A DNA stretch of 64,000 nucleotides, taken from the NCBI GenBank assembly GCA_949317995.1, contig OX439045.1:41497693-41561692 (forward strand). Reading direction: 5' to 3'. Of the stretch, positions 45,120 to 57,760 are shown one piece after another. The notes beneath the pieces were generated by a model. That model was given only the letters and a program-made list of their open reading frames with translations, made no database searches and was not told the origin of the DNA. The translations under genes were made by a program, and so were the position numbers. This DNA is from Acholoe squamosa. Its lineage: Eukaryota; Annelida; Polychaeta; Phyllodocida; Polynoidae. Each line of letters opens with the position of its first letter. Within the stretch, counting starts at the first letter, position 1.

Positions 45120-48100
45120 GAGGTTACATATCGCTTGCCATACACGTACATGGTAAATGATGGATGCTTTGGTGCTTTGGGTGCGCGCTCTTTGCGTCAA
45201 ATCTCATTGAATCAATTCTTCAGAGTATCAAGCCAGAGAGCATATGTCAGGTCTAAAGTTGTTAACCCGTTGATCAAGATTAATCAACCAGTTAAAAAAT
45301 TGATTCAGCACCAAACTGAGGTTTGGGGTCCATCGGATTTCAGGCATGCGGGGGTGTTTATCATACACATAATCATTATTTGTGATGTAGTTGCAAGTCA
45401 TGACTGCCTCAAGCTATTGAATTGTTTGCAACATATTGTTTTAATATCTTTCATTGACATACGTGTGTCCTACTATAGAAATAAAAATGTGCCTAGATCA
45501 ATTGACAAATGTACAAATGTATACATTCATACAATCAATCACAAAGCAAACTACACACTCCTGATTCCTCGAAGCATAATGCACTTCTAGACAGTATTTG
45601 AATTAGGCTCTGCTCAATGTATACAGGCATAGACCGAACCAGTGATAAATGTTGTTGTCTGATCATTAAAGCCATCTTAAATTCCATACATATGCTTTCC
45701 TTTGGGAATCCCCAGAAGCTACGGGGCATTATTCTACTTGCGTTTGAAAGTACTTACAGGTACAAGTAAGCATTGCCTTGGGAATGCAAATGATTCAATA
45801 TTAATTGGTTCACACACTACTTTGAATTAACTATTCAACAATGCCCATTTAATTAGAACAGATATCTCCCTGCGTTGTCGATTGTGTCAAGGAGCACAGG
45901 AAGTGTCAATTATAGATTGGTTGAAACAAAATATTCAAATCAAGACCTTAAGATTCACTCCACTATTTTGGCAGTAGATCTTGTAGGATTTGTAGCGGTC
46001 AGACTTCCGCTGGTGCACCCAGAATATTATAAGGACCCTTTAGCAAAATATGTACACCTGACCATTTCTAAGTTTTTCTAATTGGTACCCAATTATATGA
46101 AATGGGTACAGAACTTATTTTCCATTGAACACTTGAACAGGACAACATTAACCCCCGGCATTAACCTCATTCTCTATCGGGAATAGCTAACATGTGTGCT
46201 TGTATGGCATGTGTGATTAATGCTCTCACAGCTGATAGGTATGTACATACCTCACGTAATTGGTGAATCTAGGGTAGTTTATTACCTTTTGTTGTCTTGC
46301 ACTATTGCCCTGATTGGCCAACACGCAGTGTGAGCACCAGCGTACAAGGCTCTCAATTATTACTAAATAAACAGCCGTTTAATGTAGAATCAGCATTTCA
46401 CGTTTAAGCATCCGTTTAAAATTGCTTTGCCCTAAAAGTCATTGCCCTGTCTAGTCGTACATTGTGAGGTATACTGGCCCTTGCATTTATTCCCTCTCCT
46501 CTATTAAATAGATGGGGTCTATGACTGTAGTCAATGATAGCTATACAGAACTAATAAAGTCCCGAATGGCCTACTAGTATGTGATATAAAACGTTCCTGG
46601 TTGTGATAAACTGTACAACACTGATATGAAAATTGATGAGAATCTAGAATGAGAGGATCCCCAAAATGTCCTGCATCCCGTGTCCTGATGCTTTGGGCGC
46701 ATTCCTTCCTCTAGAAAATTACACAAAATGCTATTTGTGATCCTGATCACTGGACATCAATATTTGAAATGATTATGTCTTGAAGATACTACCATCAAAC
46801 ATGTACTTTTAGAAAGATTTAATACTTGGAAAGTTTCCATTAATGAGACGTTTTACGTAAAGATATAATCTGTAGTTGGCCCAAGCCGTGGTCAGAACTG
46901 AAGCTGATACCTTACACATTGGAAGCATAGCTTTAGTAACAGTAATTATTAGCAATAATGTTCGTACATCAGTTGGCAGTGCCATCAGGCAGCTATATTC
47001 TCCTGAATAGTTTCATTATGATGATCATGAAGATGTCAGGAGGTAGGTGTCCATTATACTAATATTGGAGATGGTTCTAACAAAGGGCATTGTTTTAGTA
47101 TACAGACAATACAACCTGGGTGCTATTTTTGGCAGACATGTAGAGGTTGATCTGCGTGTGGTGGTGGAGGTGGGGTCCCTGGTAGTGTTGGGACTGGTTG
47201 GGTGGGAATCGATGAGACATAAAGTGAGTCAATACATAGAACCTAATTATAAACAAAAAGGCCAAATGAAAACAGATGGTTTAATTCGGATGCATCCATA
47301 CTCGTCAAAACAGGCGCAACTCCAGAAATTTCTACCAAGCTCTGGAGAAATATAATTTGATAGATTTTTAAGATATATTAGTCCCAAATTGATAGAAAAA
47401 CAACAACAAAAAATACAATGTATTCTGAGTTGGTGCCATTACTCATTATCATGGAGCAATGCGAAGGTTATAGTTAAAAGGTTTTTGGTCGCATTTCCGA
47501 GAGGATTTGAAAGAGCATTGAAAATAAATAAAAATACACTGGCAACCAGCTAACCGATCTACCCAGCGCAGGATTTTAGGCTATGTTATCTGAAACCCAT
47601 TTCATTTTTTGCCCTTGAGCAACGATCAAACATAGATGGCGCCATGGTGGAGATCTCAATGACACCTAGTTGGTCGGGAGAGAACTGAAGTTGTGGTATT
47701 ATAAAAATACGTTTCAGTGAAATTGTACTTGCCATATATGTATGCTTTTCTCATTAGCATTATATCAAGCAGTGGCGGCTTACAGAGATCAATCATGCAA
47801 AGAAGGATTTGAGATGGTCTTATTGTAGCTGCTGCTCTTATGACGGGACTATGCTTATGAAAGGTTATTCCAAATTAAAACCAAACATGCCCACCATATT
47901 CATGGAGAGTGCCTTGGATGCCTTAGCAATGAATGAGCAGAATACTATAAGACCAGAAAAAAAAGAGAAAGGGAATGTCTGACACACACTGCTGAGATTC
48001 TGCCATATCATGATGTAGCATTCTTTTGCAATTTTGATATGTCAGATCTAACTGTAGCTAGCAATTGGTAGTCAGGACTGTCAATAGCATATCGCTCCGC

Positions 48101-49240
48101 ACCTATGAGGACCCTAAGTCTCAAAAGGTCTATGTCTCACAGGTATTTGTAGGATAGCGGCCTTTTGAGATCCCAGACTCACCTAAAGTCATTGAGTAAC
48201 AAAACATTTATATATAACAAAATCAATCTCTTTACTGCTTATCTAAAATGTGCTGTCCTGTACTCTGTGGTGAAATTTGTTAAGTATTGTGCTTTGCTAC
48301 ATTGTTATCATGTATGTTGATTCTCATTTATGTTGATTCTCATTTCTTTCTATTTTTTTGTTGTCTTTGTGACAAATGGAAAGCGTGACCATGTTGTGAA
48401 ATAAGGCCCCAGTGTCTAAAAAAGAAACCCCAAAAACCCCTATCTGCATAAAACAAGTCCTAATTATCACTCTTATCATTCTTATCAAAATGGAGGTCAA
48501 ACACAGAGCTTTCCATTGCAACGTGTTTACAGTCTAATTAACCATAGCTACAGAGAGCTTTTTGCCTCATGCAAATATTTTGAGACTTATGGGCATTACA
48601 AAGTATTTTGTGACCAGGGGGCCTCTCCTATAACACATATATAGGGACTCTAACTGGTATTTAGATCATAAAATTGATTATTTTGAAGGATACGGGGCTT
48701 TTGTTGGAGAAGGGCCCACAACCCCCACATATCAATATGCAATGCAGAGGTCCGGCGCAGGGGTATACATTACTAATACACACATGTGCTGGCATTGACA
48801 GGTTCCCAATGGTGATTTACAACCATAAACAATGTCAGTGGGCGGGTGGGCGATAAGGTATGTCTAGGTAGACATCAGGGGATGCCTTTGTTGAATGTAT
48901 TTACCTATTTCCCGTGGTGGATGGCTATGAAGGATGCCCACAACAGACAATTTCCATGTCTAATCTGATGAGACTGAGTTTGAAAATGTTGTATTTGGCT
49001 AAATAATAATGCATAATGATGGAGAGAACAGGATGCCAAGATTTTAACATAATATGTATACACGTTTGATACGGACTTGTGTCCAAATATGGATGTAGTA
49101 TTTCAAAGTGTGTATAACTGGTATACTTATACAATTGAATTATTCAAAGTGTTATAGACCTGAACAATACTGGCACTATAGTAGGCCCGTGTTATGATCC
49201 TAGATATGATGTGAGAAGATGGGAGCTGTGGTTGAGGAAC
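45120..49240. other. Gene-free stretch
   Basis: A 151-codon frame at 45135-45590 has no recognisable features. Other frames are short. AT-rich; nothing else is supported. Confidence 0.4.
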
Positions 49241-49299
49241 AATTCGCATTCTATACTCGATTGTAGCCTGGAGGGTATCTCAATAAGATTGGGAAACCA

Positions 49300-50410
49300 G
49301 TTCTCACCGTAACTATTTGATCCTGCAGTTCTCCTACATTTCTCACCCTAAGAACAGACTTCCCTGCTTGACCTCTGCTACAAGTGAACTGCACAGAAAT
49401 AGGTTGAGTTGCAAAATAAGAGACTGGACCCCTCCTATACCACTCCTATAACTGACTCCCTCTTTACAATACAAGAGGGAATCCACTCCAGAAGGTCAGT
49501 GAGTTCAATTTTGGAATTATCACCTCCGACAGGATCAATTCCAAATCTTTTTGAGATACCCTCCAGTACATATGTATACAGTAATGGGCTAGCATTGGTT
49601 CTAACACAAATTCCATACACAGAAGACTCGGGAGTCTACCCAAACGTTGGCCTTCTCCCATCGTTACCATAGCATATATAAAATGGACCAAGGCGCTGCA
49701 GTAGGAGCAAAGCCTTTGCCTTAATCTACAGTTTACAGAGATTAAATCCCTTTGTCTACCTCAACTCAGAATGGCAGCTGTGTCTATCTGTAACTACTTC
49801 ACTAGGTGGCACACATGTGCCACCAATAGATCAAATATTTTGTGACCCGGCTTACAGGTGTGAACTAAAAGTTTTCACTTCTGAGGAATTTAGGTCCTCA
49901 AGTTGACAATACCCAAATCTATAACTTTAGGTGGGCAGTTTGAAGTCCCGAGGTAGTCACCACCAAGGTTGTCACTCTACATCTTTATGTTCAGAATCCA
50001 GATTGTTGACCTCAGCCCATCAGATTTACTACAGTGAGTACGCAATCTGATGATCTACGGTTGTAGATTTAGGGCCGTTTTCCACCACCCGATATGCTCA
50101 CTCTAACGGCCGACAGGGGCACTACACACCCACACCGGCCGATGGGGCACCCAAAGAGTTCAATGGTGAGGTATGTCCCCGAGTCACCGACAGCAGTGCC
50201 TATCGCCGGTTATACCACGATTCTGGCACTTCCGGTGGTTTTATATGCGATATATACGTGGTATATTCTGTATATACCACTCATGTGCATTTTTTAAATT
50301 TTTGGAATATACTTTTTCGGGGTCAAGTTGGACTTAGAATATTTTGGGAGACGCTGGCGAGATACAAATTTAGTCTCGCCATTGTTTCAATGTGAAAAAT
50401 CGTCCCAACT
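49300..50410. other. Gene-free stretch with old repeat text
   Basis: The segment near 49480-49545 (AAGGTCAGTGAGTTCAATTTTGGAATTATCACCTCC) is loosely repeated near 51680-51720, suggesting a diverged dispersed repeat. No gene. Confidence 0.3.
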
Positions 50411-50411
50411 C

Positions 50412-50480
50412 GTATGAGGATTGAACCCCGGCCGCAGTGGTGGTAGGCGAAGGCCTTAGCCATAGCGCCACACTGAACGG
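50412..50480 (-). repeat. tRNA-like segment
   Basis: Minus-strand TGTGGCGCTATGGCTAAGG then GGGGTTCAATCCTC (B box). No proper acceptor stem. Confidence 0.45.
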
Positions 50481-50653
50481 TGATGAACCGAAATGCGAAG
50501 GTAAATAAGTTCTAACCTAAGGTCCTAGTGCTATATTTCCAGTCAGTTTCCATCTTGATTCCAAGCTTGTCATGTTATAATATTAAAATCCCAAGAAGTA
50601 TTGGATCCATAGACGAGGAATGCGTGCTAATTTTCTCCATTTTCTTCGATATA

Positions 50654-50830
50654 AATAAGAATCCATTGATTTTCCCAATGTATGCGAGTCGCGGTCCGGC
50701 CATTCCCACCCACCTCCTTGTCCGGCGAAAGTGTGTCAGTGGCCCGGATGTAGATATAGGTCAACTGCTCGTCGTACGAGGAAGACGCCAAAAATTTCGG
50801 ACCATTTTGGAAAATCAATGGATTCTTATT
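50654..50830. mobile_element. Inverted-repeat element with perfect 22-bp arms
   Basis: AATAAGAATCCATTGATTTT at 50654 on is complemented exactly at 50809-50830, enclosing 133 bp. Similarity continues weakly outside the arms. Confidence 0.6.
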
Positions 50831-51114
50831 TATTTTAAATATATAGGACATATCAAGCATGGAGTACTCATCTCGAATGTCTAAGGATATGTATGTTTTA
50901 ATTGGAAAACTTGTCATGGTTGGATTCAATACGAAAAGTGACTGTATACACAGCGGTACCTCTCCCGGCAAGGAACAAAAAAAATGGCTTCGCGCAGAGC
51001 GGACACGGGCCGTGTCGCTTGCACTTACAAAATGTCTTCTCCTGGCTATATTCTTTGGATCTCAGGTAAGAAATTAATACAAAATGGAGGAAATCGTGGT
51101 ATAAACCTATTAGT

Positions 51115-51181
51115 TGATGCATATCAGGGCCCACGGGCTGTATATGCTGTATATACAGCCCTAGGGCCCCGATATGCATCA
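51115..51181. repeat. 67-bp long hairpin
   Basis: TGATGCATATC / GATATGCATCA at the ends, then GGGCCC and GGGCTGTATAT with complements, give a nearly continuous stem of about 30 bp and a tiny loop. Confidence 0.7.
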
Positions 51182-51299
51182 TCTATTAGCTTAATATACC
51201 TACTCTATCGGATGGTGGAAAATGGCAACCTTGGGGTGGTCGGTAAGGCGTGCTCTATTGGATTTGGATTTCCTCGAGCGTTATGGCAGTAAAGTCATC

Positions 51300-53070
51300 A
51301 GGTCAGTTAATTCCCCGTTGGACGCACAGCTTTTATAGATTCATCATAAAGGGCTTTCTGGAGGCTGTTGCAGAAAGATTAGGAATTCAATTCTCACAGC
51401 AGCTAACACATCTTATAGTTCTCCCCAATTCTCCATGCAGAAAGACAAATTCCCACCTTTTACTCTTATGGAATTGACTTGTTCTGAATTAAACTGCATT
51501 TCAAATAGTTGCAGGAACTGATTCCAGGATTGTTCACCTTAATGCTTCCAATAGTAGGTAGGCCAGGGAATTGGAGGAAGGAACTAGCCGGGGAGTAATT
51601 CTCAATTGGGAAGCATTCACCAATTCCAAACCACTTCTAGGACCAATTACTTTTTGGCAACCCAACAGGGAGTTGATTCCCTGAGGTCAGTCAGTTCCGT
51701 TTTGGGATTAGCATCTCCAACAGAACGAACGGCCTCCTGAAGTTTTGATGGAGCTGGACAGCTACCAACTACTCCAATCACGTGTCAGCATTATTATATA
51801 TGATGACTGGAAATGATTCAGGTATTTGCCACAATGTGTGCAAGGAGGTGCTTGAAAGGTGTCCTTAAGCAGTTTAATATGTGCTGTGTGTTTTATATCT
51901 AATGTAAATTCTAGCCTAGGTTTAATAGATAGATTCTTATTGGACTGATAACCCTAGTATCCGTCTACTTAGTAAATACACGATTGTTTAATCAATAACT
52001 TATAATAGAAGCAGCTGACCAACATGTTGTTATAAGGAATAAGATATAATATTCTGTTTTCCAAAGAATGACCTCCAAATATCGCTAACGACAAACTCTC
52101 TCATTAAAGAACATTTGTGAGGGCTCATGACGTGACCTCATCCCAATCCCCACTGAACACCCCTGGAGCATTGTTCTATTATACTTTATAGCATGCTGCC
52201 CCAAGCAAAGCTGCCCGGGGTACCTGGAAACAAGATGGCCGCCAGGTGAGTGGCTCGCGGCCAAAAACAGCCGTAGGCTACATAGGTTGGTCCACTCAAC
52301 GTGATGACTTACTCCGGTACCTAGCGCTATAAGGGCAGGTGTCCAGTCTACCTGGGGGCATCCCACAGTGTTACCTGGATGACTCTTCATCACCTGACAT
52401 ATGACGTCATTCATGGCCGCCATGCAAGCCTCAGTTGCTTGGGGCATAATGCCCTTTCCTACACTGTCAGCCCGCCACAAGGGTTTTACACTAGAGTGCT
52501 TCTTATTCTGAAATAAAGTAGTAGCTGCTGTAGGTACAAAACCAATGACCTGATTCCAATCCTGCTGTATGCAATACAGCGGCTTTTATAGCCCATTTAC
52601 AATTGCGGCTGAGAGTGTATTTATCCTATCTCCCACGATTGAGAGTTTCCCTCTAGGGCGTAGGGGTATGATCTACGAGTGTGATCTATGATAGGTTGCT
52701 AATGTATTTTATGGCTAATAGCTAATGGATGGGATAGGCCCACATGCCATCACTGTTGGATTTTGAATAAACTATGCCTCATAACTTCCCACCAAGCCAT
52801 CGTATGACTGACAGAGGCCCAAAGCTTTCAACCAGCCCGCATAACTCTCCAATAATCACATAACACGGTTTAAGTAATTTCGATCTCTGTTTTGTGCAAT
52901 AGGAGCCTTTGGAGGGGTATAGCCCCTGGCACGACCATCAGTCTGAATGATAGTGTCATCGTGGCAACTCCTATGGTCTACTTTAGGCCTAGGCCCTAAT
53001 ATTTATACCCCAGAATTGTGTAATGCTATGGTTTAAAGACCCCTCGTAATCTCAATCCAGTGGGGACAGG
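51300..53070. other. Gene-free stretch
   Basis: The longest frame (52085-52480, minus, 131 codons) has no recognisable domain, signal peptide or splice context. No gene is supported. Confidence 0.35.
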
Positions 53071-53074
53071 ACGT

Positions 53075-54050
53075 TGAACCAACGTTGACACCTGGTTGAT
53101 GTGTGTCAATAAAATTAACCAACCTGTTTTGCATTTTTTTAATGATGTCATTTCGATTATGGCAGTGATCACCTATTTCAACATCAAATCAATTGTGGAC
53201 ATGTCAACATGGAAATAGTCGAGGCGTTCGGGCAGTGGTTTTCTATCGATATCTAGTGCATTATGGGTAGGGTTGACCTCGAACGCTAACGACAAACCCT
53301 TAGCTTGTTCCCTCCACCCCTCTCCACCCCAGCCATCTCTTGGTAGGTACCAGTGGTTAACTATGCATGGGAGGGTAGTAAGTTAACTCAGGGATCAACA
53401 TTGACCCATATGGGGCAGACCAATAGGGGTGGCCTTACAAACCAGCATTGATCCCTCGGCCGTACTCCGTACGCCTCGACTGTTGTCAATTCACGGTTGA
53501 CTCAACATTGATTATGTCACTATTCGGGGCATTCGGGGAGTGGTTTTCTTACATCTTGCAGTGAATTGTGGGTGGGGTGACCTCGAACGCTAACTACACA
53601 ACCTCAGCTGGTTCCCTCCACTCCCTTGCAACCCAGCCATGTCGGGTAGGTACCAGTACTTAACTATGATTGGGAGGGTAGTAAGTTGACTCAGTGATCA
53701 ACACTGACCCACATGGGACAGACCAATGGGAGTTGGCCTTACAAACCAGCATTGATCCCTCGACCGTTCCACGAACACGCCGATTGAATCAACACTGTCA
53801 TTTTCATTGTTGATTCAATATTGATATGTCAATGTTGAATGACCTAATGTTAATGTTAAAACAATATCCAATTAAAAATAAAACAAGATAGAATATGGAG
53901 CATTGAATCAGCCCTGATGTGTAGACGATTTGTTTGTGTTGCCTCAATCTTCAAATTCAACCATATTTTAACCTTGTATCAACCGTCAACCATTGATAGC
54001 CAAACGTCGTCTACATTATATCAAGATTGATTCAAAATAAGTCTGCCCAC
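53075..54050. repeat. AACGTTGA-type repeat interrupted by a 255-bp direct duplication
   Basis: Outer parts (53075-53220 and 53780-54050) are rich in CAACATTGA/AACGTTGA words like 27490-27880. The inside contains two direct copies of about 255 bp (53222-53478 and 53520-53778), both running from an AGTGGTTTTCT motif to CAGCATTGATCCCTCG. Confidence 0.6.
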
Positions 54051-54059
54051 TGCAGAAGC

Positions 54060-55170
54060 AGTGAGAAGGTCAACCTAATCTGGTCGGAAGTGAATCAACA
54101 AATGTTTCCTGGAAATGAGGGCCCATATACATGTACCATTAAAGTGTCTATTGTTTTACACCATCTCTAAATGTATGCCCCTTGGATGTAAATGCCCATG
54201 TCCAAACTTTAAATTACAGACGTTGATCCTATAAAAGGATACCTTAACTTGATTTGGTCAATACCACTATTCCCTGTTCTATACCTTAGGTAAGAGCATG
54301 ATGAACCATAACTAACGTTAAAGTATAAGACAAATAGATGTGTCCACTCACCTAAATGCATTGGTCAATGTGTCTACTCTGGGAGCAGAGCCCATGTGCA
54401 TGTCTTCCACACAAAGCCACACCTGCATCTAACCACAGTCTGGGAACACTGAATGGGTAGAATCTCCAGAGATAAAAAAAAACGTGGTCTGAGCTTTGTC
54501 AGTACTGAGTCCACTTCCCGCCAGGGCCTCAACGTGTATTGTATTGAGGTCGTCCTTAAGGTCAAAGGTTGATGACACGGTGCTTGGTAGTGGACTTTAT
54601 TCTATTGTAATAGGCATATGAAAGGAGCCTGACGTCCCCAGTTTTGACACTTTTAGTTATTCTAGTACTTTTTTGCACTTTACTCATGTGGATGACAAGG
54701 CTCTTCCTATTGTTTTACTTAACATTCTCAGCTGATATTATGAAAACAAGTTCATCATATCATACTCAATTCAAATGAAAAGCGTCTATCTATCAACCAT
54801 GCCAAACATAATACCTTCAATATTAATAAAACAGGATGAAAAGTTCTCCATTCTCATGCATCTCATAGCAGCCTTTGGCTACATCTTAAAGAGATGGCTA
54901 CATCTTAAAGAGAATATAAATCATATAATATATTATGCTCATCTGACAGAAATGCTGATAATAGGCCATACTCTGATTTACTCCTGTATAAAAGGTAGTG
55001 CAAAAAATTGACAATTTCAACATGATCATTAAGACCATGTTGACATTCATCACAAAAATTGAACTCAATTCCCTCACGGATGACCCCTGTAGCTTGTTCC
55101 CTAGCACTGTCACAACTGTTGTTCATCACTCTTGAAACATAAATTGCACAACAAGAGTGTGAAACTTACA
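54060..55170. other. Gene-free stretch
   Basis: A 74-codon minus frame at 54905-55129 has mixed, protein-like composition but no start context, splice partner or known motif. No gene is claimed. Confidence 0.3.
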
Positions 55171-55174
55171 TGTC

Positions 55175-56740
55175 CACAGTGAGGACAGGTACTAGGGTGA
55201 CTGCAGATACCCGATCCAATATGGCAGATGCTTACTACACCAGTGTTAACAGTTCATCTCATTTTATATGGTTATTACCATGTTGTATTTCATTTTATAT
55301 TGTATGATCATAGTTCAGGTATGGATACACATGGAGACAAGCCCTGGAGTTACTCAAACACTGGGATTACATAGAAATCAGCCAACGATTCATATTTGGT
55401 ACTAGGGTAACTGTTTGTGTGGTACCATAGGGTAACCTGTGAAATGAAAGGTACTAGGGTAACTGGTTGAACATGTACTAGGGTAACTGATCCTTTCTAT
55501 CAATTCATAAACAGGGCATTTTGGTTGCAGATTTTTTTCTTTTGCCAAGAGGCGATCATGGTAAGGGAGTGGCCATTATCACAAAGGAGGGAGGGTCATG
55601 GATTTCTGTATGAGTATGGCCTCCCCCTGCATAAAGTAGCCCAAATTTTCCATTGGCCCTTCTTGTCTATAGTAATTTGTTTTTAACTATCATGTATTAA
55701 GTTTGACTTTTGTTTGAAGTTTGAAGAATTCTTTCAATTTTGGAAAATCACTATCACTAAGCCCAATGTCAAATTCGAATTCAAGAATGGCCATACATGT
55801 ATGTCACCATGTCACATTTAGGGCTCTAGGGTCATTATAGTGCCATTACTTGTACTTACTGGGTAACATTTCTGCATATCAGAGGGTTGTACCCAGTAAA
55901 CACACATTCGTAGATGGAGGTTGCACAGAGGCAGATCTACGTAGAATTTTGGTGCCAACGTTTTAACTTCTACATACCAGCTTCGAAAACGTAATTCAGA
56001 CCAATTGGTTGGAGAGAAAAAAAATATACCTGTGGACTACGTAGTAATTTGGTAGGGTGTTTGCCTAGTACATGGAACAACATTCCAGTACTTTGTAGTT
56101 ACCCTAGTTCCAGACACATGGTCTCTATGATGAACTACTTTTCTCATTTTTTTGGCCATACTGGTTAGATCCTGCAGTTCTTATTACCAGGTACTAATTT
56201 CATGAATACATGCCACACATTTGCCATACCCACCTTATTCTGAGTGATCTGAGTTGTTTCCATCCCTTTTTTCAGAGTACAGTTACCCTAGTACCCCTGT
56301 TTTTGTTACCCTAGTACTTGTTATTGTTGACCAAATTAGTTACCCTAGTACACCCAAATCTAAAAGCACTATTTACTGCTGTTCTAGGCCATATCAGACT
56401 ACAGTTATTAGTTCAGATAATCAGGAATTGTGTGAACAACAACTATTCCCAGGTAGCAGGTTGTCACAAGGGCGCTGCCATTGCTGGAGCTTGTTACCAG
56501 CGAGTTCTACTGATAAGACCTATCAGATGGGTACCAGTTGGCCCCCGAAGGACCGCACTGAATAGATTTGGGTTCTTTCATTGGCTAATAATTAAACCTG
56601 CTAAGTCCATATACAACTGTCCATCATTCAAATCCACAGGAATGCACTATAATTTCCTCTTTTATTTCTGAATAGAATAGACTGCATCTGCCATGGTTGA
56701 TCGGGTTACTGCAGTTACCCTAGTACCTGCCCTCACGGTG
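55175..56740. mobile_element. 1.57-kb non-autonomous element with GTACTAGGGTAAC repeats
   Basis: Terminal inverted repeats of about 55 bp (GTGAGGRCAGGTACTAGGG at each end, continuing through CTGCAG and ATGGCAGATGC). The motif GTACTAGGGTRAC occurs four times in the left part in one orientation (about 55190, 55401, 55453, 55475). It occurs five times in the right part in the opposite orientation (about 56103, 56284, 56304, 56340, 56714). No transposase was recognised. The motifs are probably transposase-binding sites. Confidence 0.75.
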
Positions 56741-56790
56741 ATGTATTTAGTTGCTACTGGTTATATCAAACAACAACGACAAGTCTGATC

Positions 56791-56793
<3 letters not shown>

Positions 56794-56831
<38 letters not shown>
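56794..56831. repeat. (CT)n microsatellite
   Basis: About 19 CT units, some 215 bp upstream of the TATA box of the next gene. Confidence 0.95.
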
Positions 56832-56833
<2 letters not shown>

Positions 56834-57045
56834 GTGTGTTCAAAATGGGATGGATCACACTCTGGAACAATAGCCCTCTACGCCAGTACAAAAGATATAG
56901 TCAACAAAATAAATTCTATTTGTTATGACCACAGTACTGCCCCCTCCCACTCCAGAAGGATGGAACAAACGCTGGCGTCAATCAAACCATCAAATGCTAA
57001 TTACCACCCTGTCTGTGCCCAACTTGGCAATGTCCCAGGGCGCTG

Positions 57046-57053
57046 TATATAAG
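57046..57053 (+). promoter_or_regulatory. TATA box of the Met/Gln-rich secreted protein gene
   Basis: TATATAAG lies 73 bp upstream of the ATG at 57119, in CGCTGTATATAAGAGTGGG context. Start of transcription is expected near 57077. Confidence 0.7.
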
Positions 57054-57118
57054 AGTGGGAGAGCAGCGTTTGGCATCTGTATCTCTGCTCTGGAAGCCCT
57101 ACCATCACCATCATCATC

Positions 57119-57695
57119 ATGTATCACCTGAGTGTTCTACTGCTTCTGGCTTTGCCGCTGGCCCAGTGTCGGCCTGCTGGACAGCACCCTCTTATGGTCA
57201 TGATGATGGTACCAGGACATCAACTGTTTGACAGTAACGGTATGATGCGCAGTATGAACAGTGTCAGCATGCAGAAGGCTATGTCAGAGACAAGGGAGAA
57301 CATGATGCAACAAGAGAACCTACAAGAAGAAATGCAGCAGCAACAACAAGAGAATCAGAGGGAGGAGATGATGCAGCAGGTTGAGATGCTGCGTAAGATG
57401 GCAGAGAGTGGGGTGAGCACTCAGGAGATGTCTACCAAGTCTAATGTAGCCATGATGGAGGAAATCATCAGTAAAATGGCCGCCATGCTAGAAAGGATGA
57501 AGGAAATGAGCACCATGGGCAGCCTGATGGAACAAGGTGAGAAAACACTGATAAGTAATTTGTTCTTGTTGTTAAAGCATTGTATATACGTTGTTGCTTA
57601 GATCTACCGTTCCACAAGTATTGCTTTTCAGAACAGAACAACACTTTCATATGGTCTGCTTGATAGAAACTACAAAGGGTGATTTGACTTATGTC

Positions 57696-57760
<65 letters not shown>

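Noticed and set aside
44907-45200. Minus frame with seven-residue repeats (LNCEIRV type)
   Set aside because: It is simply the translation of the 21-bp minisatellite.
45135-45590. 151-codon plus-strand open frame
   Set aside because: No known motif, signal peptide, splice sites or codon pattern; it begins in a minisatellite edge and looks like chance.
52085-52480. 131-codon minus-strand open frame
   Set aside because: No recognisable domain and no splice partners; insufficient evidence for a gene.
54905-55129. 74-codon minus frame of protein-like composition
   Set aside because: No homologous motif recognised, no exon borders, and it ends next to a transposon; could be a relic but cannot be supported.
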